A stretch of 64,000 bases of DNA. It comes from Hymenobacter crusticola. GTDB lineage: Bacteria > Bacteroidota > Bacteroidia > Cytophagales > Hymenobacteraceae. Within the stretch, counting starts at the first letter, position 1. Each line of letters begins with the position of its first letter. Positions 22,566-31,990 of this stretch are shown piece after piece. Both the position numbers and the translations under genes were made by a program. Under the pieces are notes generated by a model. The model made no database searches, had not been told where the DNA came from, and saw nothing but the letters and a program-made list of their open reading frames with translations. The stretch is taken from contig NZ_MTSE01000005.1 in assembly GCF_002154225.1 (NCBI RefSeq), positions 329,634-393,633 on the forward strand, given 5' to 3'.

Positions 22566-23852
22566 ATGAACACCAAGCTGCGTCTTACCATCCTGAGCTT
22601 CTTACAGTTTTTTATTTGGGGTTCGTGGCTGATAACTATTGGGGCGTACTGGTTCCAGACCAAGCAATGGTCGGGGGCGAAGTTCGGACTCATCTTTTCC
22701 ACCATGGGGTTGGCGTCTATCGTGATGCCGTCGCTCATGGGCATCCTGGCCGATAAGTACATCAACGCCGAAAAGCTTTACGGTATTCTGCACTTGCTGG
22801 GCGGCGTGATGCTGGCCATCGTTCCCTCAGTGGCCTCGCCCGAAACGATGTTCTTGGTGATGCTGCTGAACATGGTGTTCTACATGCCTACGCTATCGTT
22901 GTCTATTGCCGTCTCGTATTCGGTCTTGAAGCGCGAGGGCCTCGACGTAGTCAAGGATTATCCACCGATCAGGGTGTGGGGCACCATCGGCTTCATTGCG
23001 GCCATGTGGACGGTGAGTTTGCTAGGTTTCGAGAAATCAGGTAATCAGTTCTACGTCGCCGCTATTGCCGCTATTATACTAGGGCTTTACGCGTTTACCC
23101 TACCCAAGTGCCCGCCTCTTTCCAAGGGTACGCCTAGCCGCTCCTTGGTCGATACCCTAGGTCTGAAGTCGTTTGCCCTGCTGCGCGACCCGAAGATGCT
23201 GACCTTCTTCCTGTTTGCAATGCTCCTGGGGGCGGCTTTGCAGCTTACTAATGCTTACGGCGACACCTTCTTGCACGATTTCGACAAGATACCGGCCTAC
23301 CAGGACACCTTCGCGGTGCAGCACCCGGCCATGATCATGTCCATCTCACAGATCTCTGAAACGTTGTTCATCTTGGCTATTCCGTTCTTTCTGCGACGCT
23401 TCGGTATCAAGCAGGTGATGCTATTCAGCATGGTCGCGTGGGTGTTACGTTTTGGCCTGTTAGCCTACGGCAACCCTGGCACGGGCCTGTGGATGATCAT
23501 CCTGTCGTGCATCGTGTATGGCATGGCGTTCGACTTCTTCAACATTTCCGGCTCCTTGTTCGTCGAAACACAAACGACCTCATCCATCCGTGCTAGCGCG
23601 CAAGGCTTGTTTATGATGATGACCAATGGCTTTGGCGCGGTGCTAGGTAGCTCGGTCAGCGGCTGGGTGATTCAGGAGTACTTCACCAATCCCGCCGACC
23701 AGAGCAAGGATTGGCATAGCATCTGGCTAGCTTTTGCAGCTTACGCGCTGGTCATTGCTGTACTATTCGTTCTGCTTTTCAGACATAAGCACGATCCGGA
23801 TTCTGTCAATGCCGCTCAAACCGAGCCTGTGCTGGCCACTGGAGAAGCATAA
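22566..23852 (+). CDS. Nucleoside/H+ symporter (NupG/XapB-type, MFS)
   Basis: Inner-membrane permease importing nucleosides with protons. 428 residues from the ATG at 22566 (MNTKLRLTILSFLQFFIWGSW), twelve hydrophobic helices. The first-helix FFIWGSWLITIGAYWF and the loop DYPPIRVWGTIGFI (about residues 135-150) are hallmarks of the nucleoside:H+ symporter family. An insertion between helices 7 and 8 (HDFDKIPAYQDTFAVQHPA) is larger than in E. coli NupG, as usual in Bacteroidota. It is the first gene of a purine-nucleoside locus, but the palindromic terminator after it and the 520-base gap mean it is probably a separate transcript from the next gene. Confidence 0.88.
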   Translation: MNTKLRLTILSFLQFFIWGSWLITIGAYWFQTKQWSGAKFGLIFSTMGLASIVMPSLMGILADKYINAEKLYGILHLLGGVMLAIVPSVASPETMFLVMLLNMVFYMPTLSLSIAVSYSVLKREGLDVVKDYPPIRVWGTIGFIAAMWTVSLLGFEKSGNQFYVAAIAAIILGLYAFTLPKCPPLSKGTPSRSLVDTLGLKSFALLRDPKMLTFFLFAMLLGAALQLTNAYGDTFLHDFDKIPAYQDTFAVQHPAMIMSISQISETLFILAIPFFLRRFGIKQVMLFSMVAWVLRFGLLAYGNPGTGLWMIILSCIVYGMAFDFFNISGSLFVETQTTSSIRASAQGLFMMMTNGFGAVLGSSVSGWVIQEYFTNPADQSKDWHSIWLAFAAYALVIAVLFVLLFRHKHDPDSVNAAQTEPVLATGEA

Positions 23853-23877
23853 TAGCTCAGTTGATCTTGTTCAATAA

Positions 23878-23923
23878 GCAAAAAGAAGAGGCGACCAGTA
23901 TACTGGTCGCCTCTTCTTTTTGC
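23878..23923. terminator. 46-base perfect palindrome after the nucleoside symporter gene
   Basis: Both halves are exactly complementary (23 + 23 bases, centre AGTA/TACT), with AAAAA and TTTTT near the ends. It could form a terminator hairpin in RNA or a cruciform in DNA. Confidence 0.8.
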
Positions 23924-24374
23924 AGCTGCCGCCCCTCTTGCTTGAAAGGCACTTTGCTTTCTTTGATACTATTTTTCATTCTTATACCCTTCTAGAGCAT
24001 AGGTCTTTTTCACATTAACCTATACTTTTATTCAAATACCCCTTGTACTGCTAAGCTATTTCGGTAAAGTGTACATAATCTTTGTATTTATCCTAATCCG
24101 TTGCTAGGTTGCCTTCTCATTCTTGGAGCTAGGTATTGCTAAGCTAGGTTGGATGTTCTTCTCAGTCTATTTATTTCGGAAGAAAGGCACCGTATAGCTT
24201 GCTAGCAGTTGCTTTATTTTATCCGTGGGCTAGAGCAATTTGGATCTATCTATTATAGTCTAGCTGTGGTTGAACGAACGGATGGTGTAAGCATTGGGAA
24301 GTCATTGTTGCAAAAAAGCTGGTGTTAGCGCTGCTCCTTTCTTAAGCACCCTTGAGAAGCGTTTTTTTATAGGC
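23924..24374. other. About 450 bases without a gene, AT-rich
   Basis: No gene is seen. The region contains several GCTAGGTTG-like words (24102, 24141 region) and long AT stretches. It should carry the promoter of the adenosine-deaminase-like gene, but I could not place one. A frame upstream of the chosen start (from 24294) does not look like protein. Confidence 0.5.
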
Positions 24375-25964
24375 ATGGCTGTTAAAAGCCTAGCGCCTTT
24401 GAAGTGGTTCGTCTACCTTTTTATGGTTGCTGGCTGCTCGACCAGCCATTTGCCCAACGCGGCTACGCTTCGTGCACCGAATAATGCGTACCGGCCGAGC
24501 CAGAACGCCGCCGCGTATGAGAGGCAGCGCCGAGCGTTACTAGCCGCGGATAGCGCGCGGGCATTCAACGCCGCCATCGTGTTATCGGCCGAAGAGCAGC
24601 AGGCGAACCGAAAGCTCATTTATTTGCGGCAGCAGTTGCTCGGGCACTACGACTCCACGCACTATTTCCCGCCGGGGCGCAATTTCTACCGGGCGCGGAA
24701 CCACATGTACGCCACGAAGTTGTTTCAGCTGCTGCGCAAAATGCCGAAGGGCGGCATTCATCACTTGCACCCGAACGCGGGCGGCAGTTCATGGTGGATT
24801 GTGCAGCGCGCGTTGCGGGAGCCGCAATGTTACGTGTACTGGCAACCCGATAACCAGCAGTACGTTAAGGGCCAAATCTTCTTTTTTAGGCCGCGCGAAG
24901 CTCCCGCGGGCTTCTACCCCACTCAGATTCTGAACGACACTGTTCAAAATTTCCCCCAGAAGCTGCACGACTTGCTGACCTTCGACGCAGCCGAAAGTCA
25001 AGATTCGGTGGATGTATGGCGCGAGTTTGAGCGCTGCTTCCAGCGGCTAGGGGGCTTTACGAGCTACCAGCCAATTTTCAAAGACTTGTACACGGCCACC
25101 TTCGATTCGCTGGCTGCCGATGGCGTGCAGCACGTGGAGTTGCGCACGTCGCTCAATGGCAGCTTGTACGACTTGCAGCACCCAGCCGGCTCCTTTCCCG
25201 CCGACTCGATCATTCGGTATTTTCAGCAGGCGTCCCAACGTATTCGGGCTCAGCGCGACCCGACTTTTACGTTTAAGCTGATTTATACCAACACGCGTTT
25301 CCGCTCGCTGGATATTATTACGGCGGATCTGCGAAAAGCATTTGAGCTGCGCAAGCGCTATCCTAGCTCGGTGGTCGCCTACGATCTGGTGGCCCACGAA
25401 GATGCAGGCCACACCACCGACTACTTCCGGAAGGCATGGTTTACGCGCGACTCGCTGACGCGCGTCTACGGCATCGACATGCCGCTTTGCCTGCACGACG
25501 GGGAAAGTGCCTGGCAGCACACCAACAACCTGTACGACGCGGCTTTGCTGAACAGCACCCGCATTGGGCACGGCTTCAACCTGTCCTTCTTCCCCGCGGC
25601 CGAGGAACTGGTGCGCAAGAACGACATCTGCCTTGAGGTCAGCCCGCTTAGCAACCAGATTCTGGATTACATCGGCGACTTGCGCATGCACCCGGCGCAC
25701 GCCTGGATTAAGCACGGCATCCAGATTTCCATCAGCCCCGACGATCCGGAGATTTTTGACTACGTGGGCGTCACACCCGACTATTGGTCGATTCTGCTGG
25801 CCTGGGAGCTAGACCTGCGCGACTTGAAAAAGCTAGCCCTCAACGGCATCGAATACAGCTACCTGAGCGCCGCCGAAAAAAAGCTAGCTCTTGCTGCTTG
25901 GCAGCAGAAATGGAAGGCTTTCGTGGCGAAGATCAACCAGGAAGTAGCCCTCCAAAACAAGTAG
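24375..25964 (+). CDS. Adenosine deaminase-like lipoprotein (ADGF/CECR1-like)
   Basis: Predicted envelope-anchored adenosine deaminase of the metal-dependent TIM-barrel superfamily; 529 residues from the ATG at 24375. The N-terminus (MAVKSLAPLKWFVYLFMVAGC) ends in a lipobox with Cys 21. The N-terminal extension (about 30-125) resembles the ADGF-specific helical part. Metal and catalytic motifs are KGGIHHLHPNAGGS (HxH), a central LCLHDGES, RIGHGFNLSF and SISPDDPEIF (the SxDDP motif). Known members release inosine from adenosine outside the cell. Genes for a NUP-family protein, a TonB receptor and a purine-base permease follow on the same strand (43-base gap to the next), so deamination of scavenged adenosine in the envelope is the likely role. 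The substrate is inferred. Confidence 0.85.
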   Translation: MAVKSLAPLKWFVYLFMVAGCSTSHLPNAATLRAPNNAYRPSQNAAAYERQRRALLAADSARAFNAAIVLSAEEQQANRKLIYLRQQLLGHYDSTHYFPPGRNFYRARNHMYATKLFQLLRKMPKGGIHHLHPNAGGSSWWIVQRALREPQCYVYWQPDNQQYVKGQIFFFRPREAPAGFYPTQILNDTVQNFPQKLHDLLTFDAAESQDSVDVWREFERCFQRLGGFTSYQPIFKDLYTATFDSLAADGVQHVELRTSLNGSLYDLQHPAGSFPADSIIRYFQQASQRIRAQRDPTFTFKLIYTNTRFRSLDIITADLRKAFELRKRYPSSVVAYDLVAHEDAGHTTDYFRKAWFTRDSLTRVYGIDMPLCLHDGESAWQHTNNLYDAALLNSTRIGHGFNLSFFPAAEELVRKNDICLEVSPLSNQILDYIGDLRMHPAHAWIKHGIQISISPDDPEIFDYVGVTPDYWSILLAWELDLRDLKKLALNGIEYSYLSAAEKKLALAAWQQKWKAFVAKINQEVALQNK

Positions 25965-26007
25965 TAGCCACCCAACCCATACCACTTCACACCATACCAG
26001 TACCTGC

Positions 26008-27093
26008 ATGAGAAAACTTTTCCCTGCTCTGTTTTTCCTCTTTACCACACTTACTGTTTCTAGGCAAGCTCCCGCTTCTAAGAACAAGCCATCGGCTAAG
26101 CCCATTCCGGTGCGGGTCGTGATTATCACCATGTTTGAGCGTGGCGAAGACACGGGCGATACGCCGGGCGAGTTTCAATACTGGGTGGAGCGCCTACCGC
26201 TCAAAGAGACTATTGCTTTTCCGCAGGGCTACCGCAACCTGCGCTACAGCCCCGAAAAACAAGTGCTCGGCATTTGCACGGGCATGGGCACGGCTAGGTC
26301 AGCAGCCTCCATCATGGCGCTTGGCATGGACCCGCGCTTCGACTTGTCGCACGCGTACTGGATGGTGGCGGGCATTGCCGGCATCGACCCGGCCGATGGT
26401 AGCACCGGCTCGGCGGTGTGGTCGGAGTGGCTGGTCGACGGCGACCTAGCCCACGAAATCGACTCGCGCGAGATGCCGAAAGAGTGGACGACGGGCTACA
26501 TCCCGCTGAGCAAGACCAAGCCGTACCAGGAGCCCGCCCGCGCCGGCGAGTACAACAACGCCATGCACCTCAACGCCGGCCTGGTGCACTGGGCCTACAA
26601 CCTGACCAAAGACCTGAAGCTGCCCGACAACGACAAGATCCGGGAGATGCGAATGGCTTATACCAACTACTCCGCCGCCCAACAACCCCCTAAGGTGATG
26701 ATGGGCGACCATCTAGCCGCCATGACCTACTGGCACGGCCAGTACGCCAATGAGTGGGCCAACGATTGGGTGAACTATTGGACCCAAGGTAAGGGCAACT
26801 TCGTGACCTCGGCCATGGAAGATACCGGCACGGGGCAGTCGTTGGAATTTTTGGCCAAAGCCGGCAAAGTGGACTTTCAGCGCTACATGGTGCTCCGCAC
26901 GGCCAGCAACTTCACGATGCAGCACCCCGGCATTACGGCCATTCAGAGCCTAGCTAATGAAGAACACGGCCAAGACAAAGGCTACTCGGCTTACCTCCCG
27001 TCGCTCGAGTCGGCTTACATGACCGGCGAAAAGGTAGTGAACAACCTTGTGAGCAATTGGGCCACTTATAAAGACAAAATCCCCGGCAACTAA
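26008..27093 (+). CDS. NUP-family purine nucleoside permease/phosphorylase-like exported protein
   Basis: 361 residues with a signal peptide (MRKLFPALFFLFTTLTVSR) and the NUP family core: VVIITMFERGEDTGDTPGEF, GICTGMGTARSAASIMALG, YWMVAGIAGIDP and SAMEDTGTGQSLEFLA (separate motifs). NUP proteins were named from a Candida nucleoside permease, but the TGMGT and AGIAG motifs and the lack of membrane helices tie them to the nucleoside phosphorylase fold. In this context an envelope enzyme or binding protein splitting purine nucleosides is more likely than a carrier; this is inference. It lies 43 bases after the deaminase-like gene and 95 bases before the receptor gene, probably one operon. Confidence 0.88.
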   Translation: MRKLFPALFFLFTTLTVSRQAPASKNKPSAKPIPVRVVIITMFERGEDTGDTPGEFQYWVERLPLKETIAFPQGYRNLRYSPEKQVLGICTGMGTARSAASIMALGMDPRFDLSHAYWMVAGIAGIDPADGSTGSAVWSEWLVDGDLAHEIDSREMPKEWTTGYIPLSKTKPYQEPARAGEYNNAMHLNAGLVHWAYNLTKDLKLPDNDKIREMRMAYTNYSAAQQPPKVMMGDHLAAMTYWHGQYANEWANDWVNYWTQGKGNFVTSAMEDTGTGQSLEFLAKAGKVDFQRYMVLRTASNFTMQHPGITAIQSLANEEHGQDKGYSAYLPSLESAYMTGEKVVNNLVSNWATYKDKIPGN

Positions 27094-27188
27094 CCTCTCT
27101 TTCCTTTCCGCAACGCTGCCCCTCCGCGCCTTTTCTGATCAGTAAAATTCCCTGCTCTCCATGAATCTTCAACCTATTTACCAAACCC

Positions 27189-30100
27189 ATGAGAAGCTTG
27201 TACTCACGAATTTTACTGCTGGTGCTGTGCCTGCTGGCCCACCAAGCGGGCTGGGCGCAGGGCGTCACCACGTCCTCTATGACGGGCATCGTCAAGGACA
27301 CCAAAGGTCAGTCGCTGCCCGGCGCTAGCGTCGTTGCTGTTCATACGCCATCCGGCACCAAGTACGGCACGGCCACGAACTCCGACGGCCGCTACAACCT
27401 ACCCAACATGCGCGTGGGTGGGCCTTACACCGTGACCGTCAGCTACGTTGGCTACGAAACCAAAGTCCTCGACAACATTCAGCTAGCTCTCGGCATGGCG
27501 GGCACTTTCAGCTTCAACCTCGCCGATCAATCGAGTGCCCTGCAAGAGGTAGTGGTGACGGGTAATAAGAACGGCGTATTCAGCTCAGATCGTACGGGCG
27601 CGGCCACCAACATCACGCGTGAGGCCATCAACTCGCTGCCCACGCTGAGCCGCTCCCTCACCGACTTCACGCGCCTCACGCCCCAGGCCAACGGGCAGAG
27701 CTTCGGCGGCCAGGACAACCGCCTGAACAACATCACCGTGGACGGTTCTATTCTGAACAGCAGCTTTGGCCTGGCGGGGCAGCCCGGTGGCCGCACGAAC
27801 TCCTCGCCCATCAGCCTCGACGCTATCGAGCAAATTCAGGTGAACGTGGCCCCGTACGACGTGCGCCAGAGCGGCTTTGTGGGCGCAGGCGTGAACGCCG
27901 TGACGCGCAGCGGCACCAACGAGTTTTCGGGTTCGGTGTTCTACAATATTCAGGGCGATAAGTTGGTCGGCGACCGAGCCAAGAACACCAAGCTCACCGT
28001 CAATAATTTCTCTAACAAGCAGGCTGGCTTCCGCCTCGGTGGCCCGATCATCAAGGATAAGCTATTCTTCTTCGTAAATGGCGAGCTGGAGCGCCGCGTT
28101 GACCCCGCCACGCAGTACCGCGCCAACCAAGGCGGCGAAACGGTAGCTGGCAACACTACCCGCGTACTAGCCTCCGACCTAGATAACATCAGCAACTACC
28201 TGCGTACCAACTTCGGCTACGAAACCGGTCCCTACCAAGATTACAACCTAGAGCGCCGCAGCGACAAGCTGCTCGCTAAGCTCGATTACAACATTAGCGA
28301 CAAGCACCGCGCTAGCATTCGCTACAACATGCTGAACTCGCGCCAGGATGTACCGATCAACACGGGCAGCTTCGTAAGTGGCGCGCGGCGCGGTAACCTG
28401 AACTCGCTCACGTTCCAGAATTCAAACTACGTGCAGCTGGAGAAGATCCAGTCGGTGATTGGGGAGCTGAACTCGACCTTCACCCCGAAGCTTTCGAACA
28501 ACCTGATCCTAGGCTACACTTACCAAAACGAGAACCGCGACCAGGGCAACGCTTTTCCGCTGGTGGATATTCAGAGCGCTGGCACCACTTATCTCTCCTT
28601 TGGCTTCGACCCGTTCACGTACAACAACCTGCTGACGTACTCGACGCTACAGTTGCAGGACAACCTTTCGTACTACGCCGGCAACCACACCTTCACGGCT
28701 GGGTACAACCTAGAGCGCTTGAGCTACAACAACACCTTCGTGCAGAATGGCGTGGGCGTGTACACGTATAGCTCGCTATCGGACTTCTACGCCGCTGCCA
28801 ATGCCTCCTTGGCCGGCTCCCCCACCTCGCCCGTGAACCTGGTGCGCTACCAGCAGCAGTACTCGGCGCTGCCCGGCAACGCATTGCCGACCTCGCGCAC
28901 CAAAGTGACCTATACGGGTCTGTACTTCCAAGACAACTGGCTGCCGAAGCCCAACGTGAGCGTGACCCTAGGTGTGCGGGCCGACGTGCCGTTCTTCGAC
29001 AAGACGGGCTTGCTAAACCAAGCCGCTTCTGAGCTAACCTTCCGGGACGAAAACGGCAAACTGCTGCAAGTACGGACCGACGAAATGCCGAAAGCTAGGC
29101 CGCTTTGGTCGCCGCGAGTTGGCTTCAACTGGGATGTACTGAACAACAAAACTCTGCAAGTGCGCGGCGGTACGGGCATTTTCACCGGTCGTCCGGCATT
29201 CGTGTGGATCGGCAACCAGATCGGCCAAAACGGTATCCTGCTCGGCACAACCGACGTGACCAACACCACGGCCATTCCGTTCAGCCCGAATATTGCGGCC
29301 AACTACCCCGCCAACCCGACCCTGCCGCCTACTTACCAGCTGAACATCACCGACCGGGACTTCCGCTTCCCGCAGGTGTGGAAGAGCAACCTAGCTATCG
29401 ACAAGACCTTGTTCGCGGGCATTATCGGCACCTTGGAGTTCATCTACAATAAGAACATCAATGCGATTCGCTACGTGAACATCAACCAGGCCGATGCGCT
29501 GGGCAACTTCGCCGGGCCCGACACGCGGGTGCGCTACCCTGGCTCGGCCGCGGCCAACCGTCTGAACTCGACCATCACCCAGAACTACTACCTGACCAAT
29601 ACCAGCAAGGGCTCCTCGTACAGCCTGACGGCGCAGCTGGAGCGTCCGTTCACGAACGGCTTATTTGTGCGCGCCGCCTACAACTATGGGCACGCGAAAG
29701 ACTTGCTGTCGGCCGGCACCACGGCGTCGGGTACCTACGGCGGTATTTATTCGGTGAACGGCGGCAACTATCCTAGCCTCTCCTACTCGGATAATGACCT
29801 GCGCCACCGCGTAATTGGCTCGGTATCGTACCGGAAAGAATACGGCAACTTTGGCGCGACGCAAATCTCACTGTTCTACGAAGCGCGCAACCAAGGTCGC
29901 TTTAGCTACACCTACAGCGGTGACCAGAACGGCGACAGCTTCACTGGCAACGACTTGCTCTTTGTGCCCAACTCGGCCAGCGACCTAGCTTTTCTGCCCA
30001 TTACCAACACGGCCAACGGCACCATCACCACGCTGTTCACCGCTGCCCAGCAGGCGGCGGCCTTCGATGCGTACATCAACCAAGACAAGTATCTGAAGGA

Positions 30101-30482
30101 TCACCGGGGCCAGTACACGGAGCGTAACGGCGTGCTGATGCCTTGGGTAGCCCGCGCTGATTTGAGCTTGGTACAAGAGTTCTTTGTGAACGTAGGCAAG
30201 AAGCGCAACACCCTGCAATTCCGCGCCGACGTGTTCAACGTGGGCAACCTGCTAAACCATAACTGGGGTGTAGGCGAGTTCTACATCAACCGCTCGCCGC
30301 TGATAGCGGCTGGCACTACCACCGCTGGCGTGCCGCAGTACCGCATGGCAACCCTAGGTACGGGTGCCAACCAAACCCTGCTTACTACTACCTACCAGAA
30401 CTCGGCGACCCTCAGCCAAACGCCCTCGGTAGCCAGCGACGTCTGGACGGCGCAGCTCGGTATCCGCTACATTTTCAACTAA
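27189..30482 (+). CDS. TonB-dependent outer-membrane receptor (Oar-like, carboxypeptidase-regulatory domain)
   Basis: 1097 residues: signal peptide to about residue 24 (HQAGWAQ), a carboxypeptidase-regulatory-like beta-sandwich (about 28-112, MTGIVKDTKGQSLPGASVV), and a plug beginning QEVVVTGNKNGVFSSDRTGA. Plug motifs FGGQDNRLNNITVDGS and ISLDAIEQIQVN follow (about 115-240), then a 22-strand-type barrel ending in WTAQLGIRYIFN. It lacks a neighbouring SusD gene, so it is of the Oar-like, SusD-independent group. The position between a NUP protein and a purine permease suggests uptake of nucleosides, nucleotides or nucleic-acid fragments. The substrate is inferred from neighbours only. A terminator follows. 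Confidence 0.92.
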   Translation: MRSLYSRILLLVLCLLAHQAGWAQGVTTSSMTGIVKDTKGQSLPGASVVAVHTPSGTKYGTATNSDGRYNLPNMRVGGPYTVTVSYVGYETKVLDNIQLALGMAGTFSFNLADQSSALQEVVVTGNKNGVFSSDRTGAATNITREAINSLPTLSRSLTDFTRLTPQANGQSFGGQDNRLNNITVDGSILNSSFGLAGQPGGRTNSSPISLDAIEQIQVNVAPYDVRQSGFVGAGVNAVTRSGTNEFSGSVFYNIQGDKLVGDRAKNTKLTVNNFSNKQAGFRLGGPIIKDKLFFFVNGELERRVDPATQYRANQGGETVAGNTTRVLASDLDNISNYLRTNFGYETGPYQDYNLERRSDKLLAKLDYNISDKHRASIRYNMLNSRQDVPINTGSFVSGARRGNLNSLTFQNSNYVQLEKIQSVIGELNSTFTPKLSNNLILGYTYQNENRDQGNAFPLVDIQSAGTTYLSFGFDPFTYNNLLTYSTLQLQDNLSYYAGNHTFTAGYNLERLSYNNTFVQNGVGVYTYSSLSDFYAAANASLAGSPTSPVNLVRYQQQYSALPGNALPTSRTKVTYTGLYFQDNWLPKPNVSVTLGVRADVPFFDKTGLLNQAASELTFRDENGKLLQVRTDEMPKARPLWSPRVGFNWDVLNNKTLQVRGGTGIFTGRPAFVWIGNQIGQNGILLGTTDVTNTTAIPFSPNIAANYPANPTLPPTYQLNITDRDFRFPQVWKSNLAIDKTLFAGIIGTLEFIYNKNINAIRYVNINQADALGNFAGPDTRVRYPGSAAANRLNSTITQNYYLTNTSKGSSYSLTAQLERPFTNGLFVRAAYNYGHAKDLLSAGTTASGTYGGIYSVNGGNYPSLSYSDNDLRHRVIGSVSYRKEYGNFGATQISLFYEARNQGRFSYTYSGDQNGDSFTGNDLLFVPNSASDLAFLPITNTANGTITTLFTAAQQAAAFDAYINQDKYLKDHRGQYTERNGVLMPWVARADLSLVQEFFVNVGKKRNTLQFRADVFNVGNLLNHNWGVGEFYINRSPLIAAGTTTAGVPQYRMATLGTGANQTLLTTTYQNSATLSQTPSVASDVWTAQLGIRYIFN

Positions 30483-30491
30483 GATTCCGGC

Positions 30492-30525
30492 AAAAGGCCG
30501 TCGTGCTGCGCACGACGGCCTTTTT
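30492..30525 (+). terminator. Terminator after the TonB-dependent receptor gene
   Basis: AAAAGGCCGTCGTG pairs with CACGACGGCCTTTT around CTGCG, followed by a T run. The purine permease gene begins only 27 bases later, so it needs read-through or its own promoter. Confidence 0.85.
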
Positions 30526-30551
30526 AATTTTTAGGCTAGCTTTCTGCCCTG

Positions 30552-31847
30552 ATGCAAACCCAACTCGAAAAGCTGTTTCGGCTTCAACACCACCAGACGA
30601 CGATCCGGACCGAAGTGGTGGCCGGCCTCACGACGTATCTCACGATGGCCTACATCGTGTTTGTGGTACCCACTACCCTCGGTGCCGCCGGCCTGGATAA
30701 GCAGGCCCTCATCGCCGTGACGTGCCTGGTCACGGCCTTGTCGACGGCGTTGATGGGCCTAGGTGCCAACGTACCGATAGCCGTGGCGCCGGGGCTAGGG
30801 ATGACTGCTTTCTTTACGTACACGCTCGTGCTCACCAATCATATTCCGTGGCCGGTGGCATTAGGCATTGGGTTTTGGGCCGGCGTACTTTTTCTGGTAC
30901 TCAGCCTGATTGGGGCCCGCGAAAAGCTGGTAGAAGCCATTCCGCCTTCCATCGTCACAGCTATTCCGGTGGGCATCGGCATGTTTTTGCTGTTCATTGG
31001 CCTGCGCAACATGGGCGTAGTGGTAGCCAATCCCAACACGCTGGTGATGCTTGGCAACTTTACGCCGTCAGTAGTTATCAGCGTAGGCGGGCTTTTCGTG
31101 ACCCTAGCTTTGCTGATTCGCAACGTGAAGGGTGCGATTCTACTGGGTATTGTGCTAGCTACGCTTGTCGCCGCTTTGGCCGGTTTGGTAGCACCGCCTG
31201 AGGGCGTTTTTACTTCCGGCGTGCGGGTAGCGCCCGTAGCGTTTAAACTTGATGTGCTAGGTGCTTTGCGTTGGAGCCTGCTGGGACCCGTGTTTGCACT
31301 GTTCTACATCAATATGTTCGACTCACTAGGCACCTTGGTCGCTTGCGCCAGCGAGGCCGGATTGGTACAAGAAAACGGCAAGATTGAACGCCTCAGTCGC
31401 ATGCTGAACATCGATGCGGTGGCGGCCATCGTCAGTAGTTTACTTGGCACTTCGCCTAGCACTGCCTATATCGAATCGGCCACGGGCATTGCAGCGGGTG
31501 GTCGTACGGGGCTCACAGCGTTGGTTACAAGTCTGCTCTTCTTAGGCTCGCTGATTGTCATACCGCTTATCAGCATAGTGCCGGCTTACGCTACGGCGCC
31601 TTCCCTGGTCATTGTCGGCTTGCTCATGATCAGTCAAATCCGCCACCTTGATTTCAGCAAGTTTGAGGAGTATATTCCGGCGCTCTTCACCATCCTGATG
31701 ATGCCTCTTAGCTTCTCTATTGCTACTGGCATGGCCTGCGGTTTTCTTTCCTGGGGCCTCATCCGATTGCTGTTATTTCGGCCGCGCGAAATAAGTGGCG
31801 TGCTGTACGTGATTATGGCGCTTTCTCTGATTAGCTTGCTGCTCTGA
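30552..31847 (+). CDS. NCS2 purine-base permease (AzgA/GhxP-like)
   Basis: Inner-membrane proton symporter for adenine, guanine or hypoxanthine; 431 residues, about 13 helices. AzgA-subfamily motifs are TEVVAGLTTYLTMAYIVFV near the start, APGLGMTAFFTY (about 78-90), PVGIGMFLLFIGLRNMGVVV, YINMFDSLGTLVACASEAG and TSPSTAYIESATGIAAGGRTG (listed in order; the last two are the substrate-site helices). Leu/Gly-rich helices close the protein. It ends a run of four same-strand genes for purine nucleoside processing and would import the bases they release. The exact base cannot be assigned. Confidence 0.92.
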   Translation: MQTQLEKLFRLQHHQTTIRTEVVAGLTTYLTMAYIVFVVPTTLGAAGLDKQALIAVTCLVTALSTALMGLGANVPIAVAPGLGMTAFFTYTLVLTNHIPWPVALGIGFWAGVLFLVLSLIGAREKLVEAIPPSIVTAIPVGIGMFLLFIGLRNMGVVVANPNTLVMLGNFTPSVVISVGGLFVTLALLIRNVKGAILLGIVLATLVAALAGLVAPPEGVFTSGVRVAPVAFKLDVLGALRWSLLGPVFALFYINMFDSLGTLVACASEAGLVQENGKIERLSRMLNIDAVAAIVSSLLGTSPSTAYIESATGIAAGGRTGLTALVTSLLFLGSLIVIPLISIVPAYATAPSLVIVGLLMISQIRHLDFSKFEEYIPALFTILMMPLSFSIATGMACGFLSWGLIRLLLFRPREISGVLYVIMALSLISLLL

Positions 31848-31931
31848 GACAAGCTAATCAAGCACTTACCCTACCGTAAGTACAATCAAAGTTTATTTTG
31901 AGTATAAAAACAGTATAAACATAGCACACGA

Positions 31932-31966
31932 AAAAACCCGCTCTGCAGCTTGCAAAGCGGGTTTTT
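31932..31966. terminator. Bidirectional terminator between the purine permease gene and ndk
   Basis: AAAAACCCGCT and AGCGGGTTTTT arms enclose a TGCAGCTTGCA inner segment. It serves two convergent genes. Confidence 0.85.
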
Positions 31967-31990
31967 AGTTGAATTCAGCTGTAGGCTAGC

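Noticed and set aside
25047..25715. 222-codon minus-strand frame inside the adenosine-deaminase-like gene
   Set aside because: Fully antisense to a gene with clear catalytic motifs; long antisense frames are expected in DNA of this G+C and codon bias.
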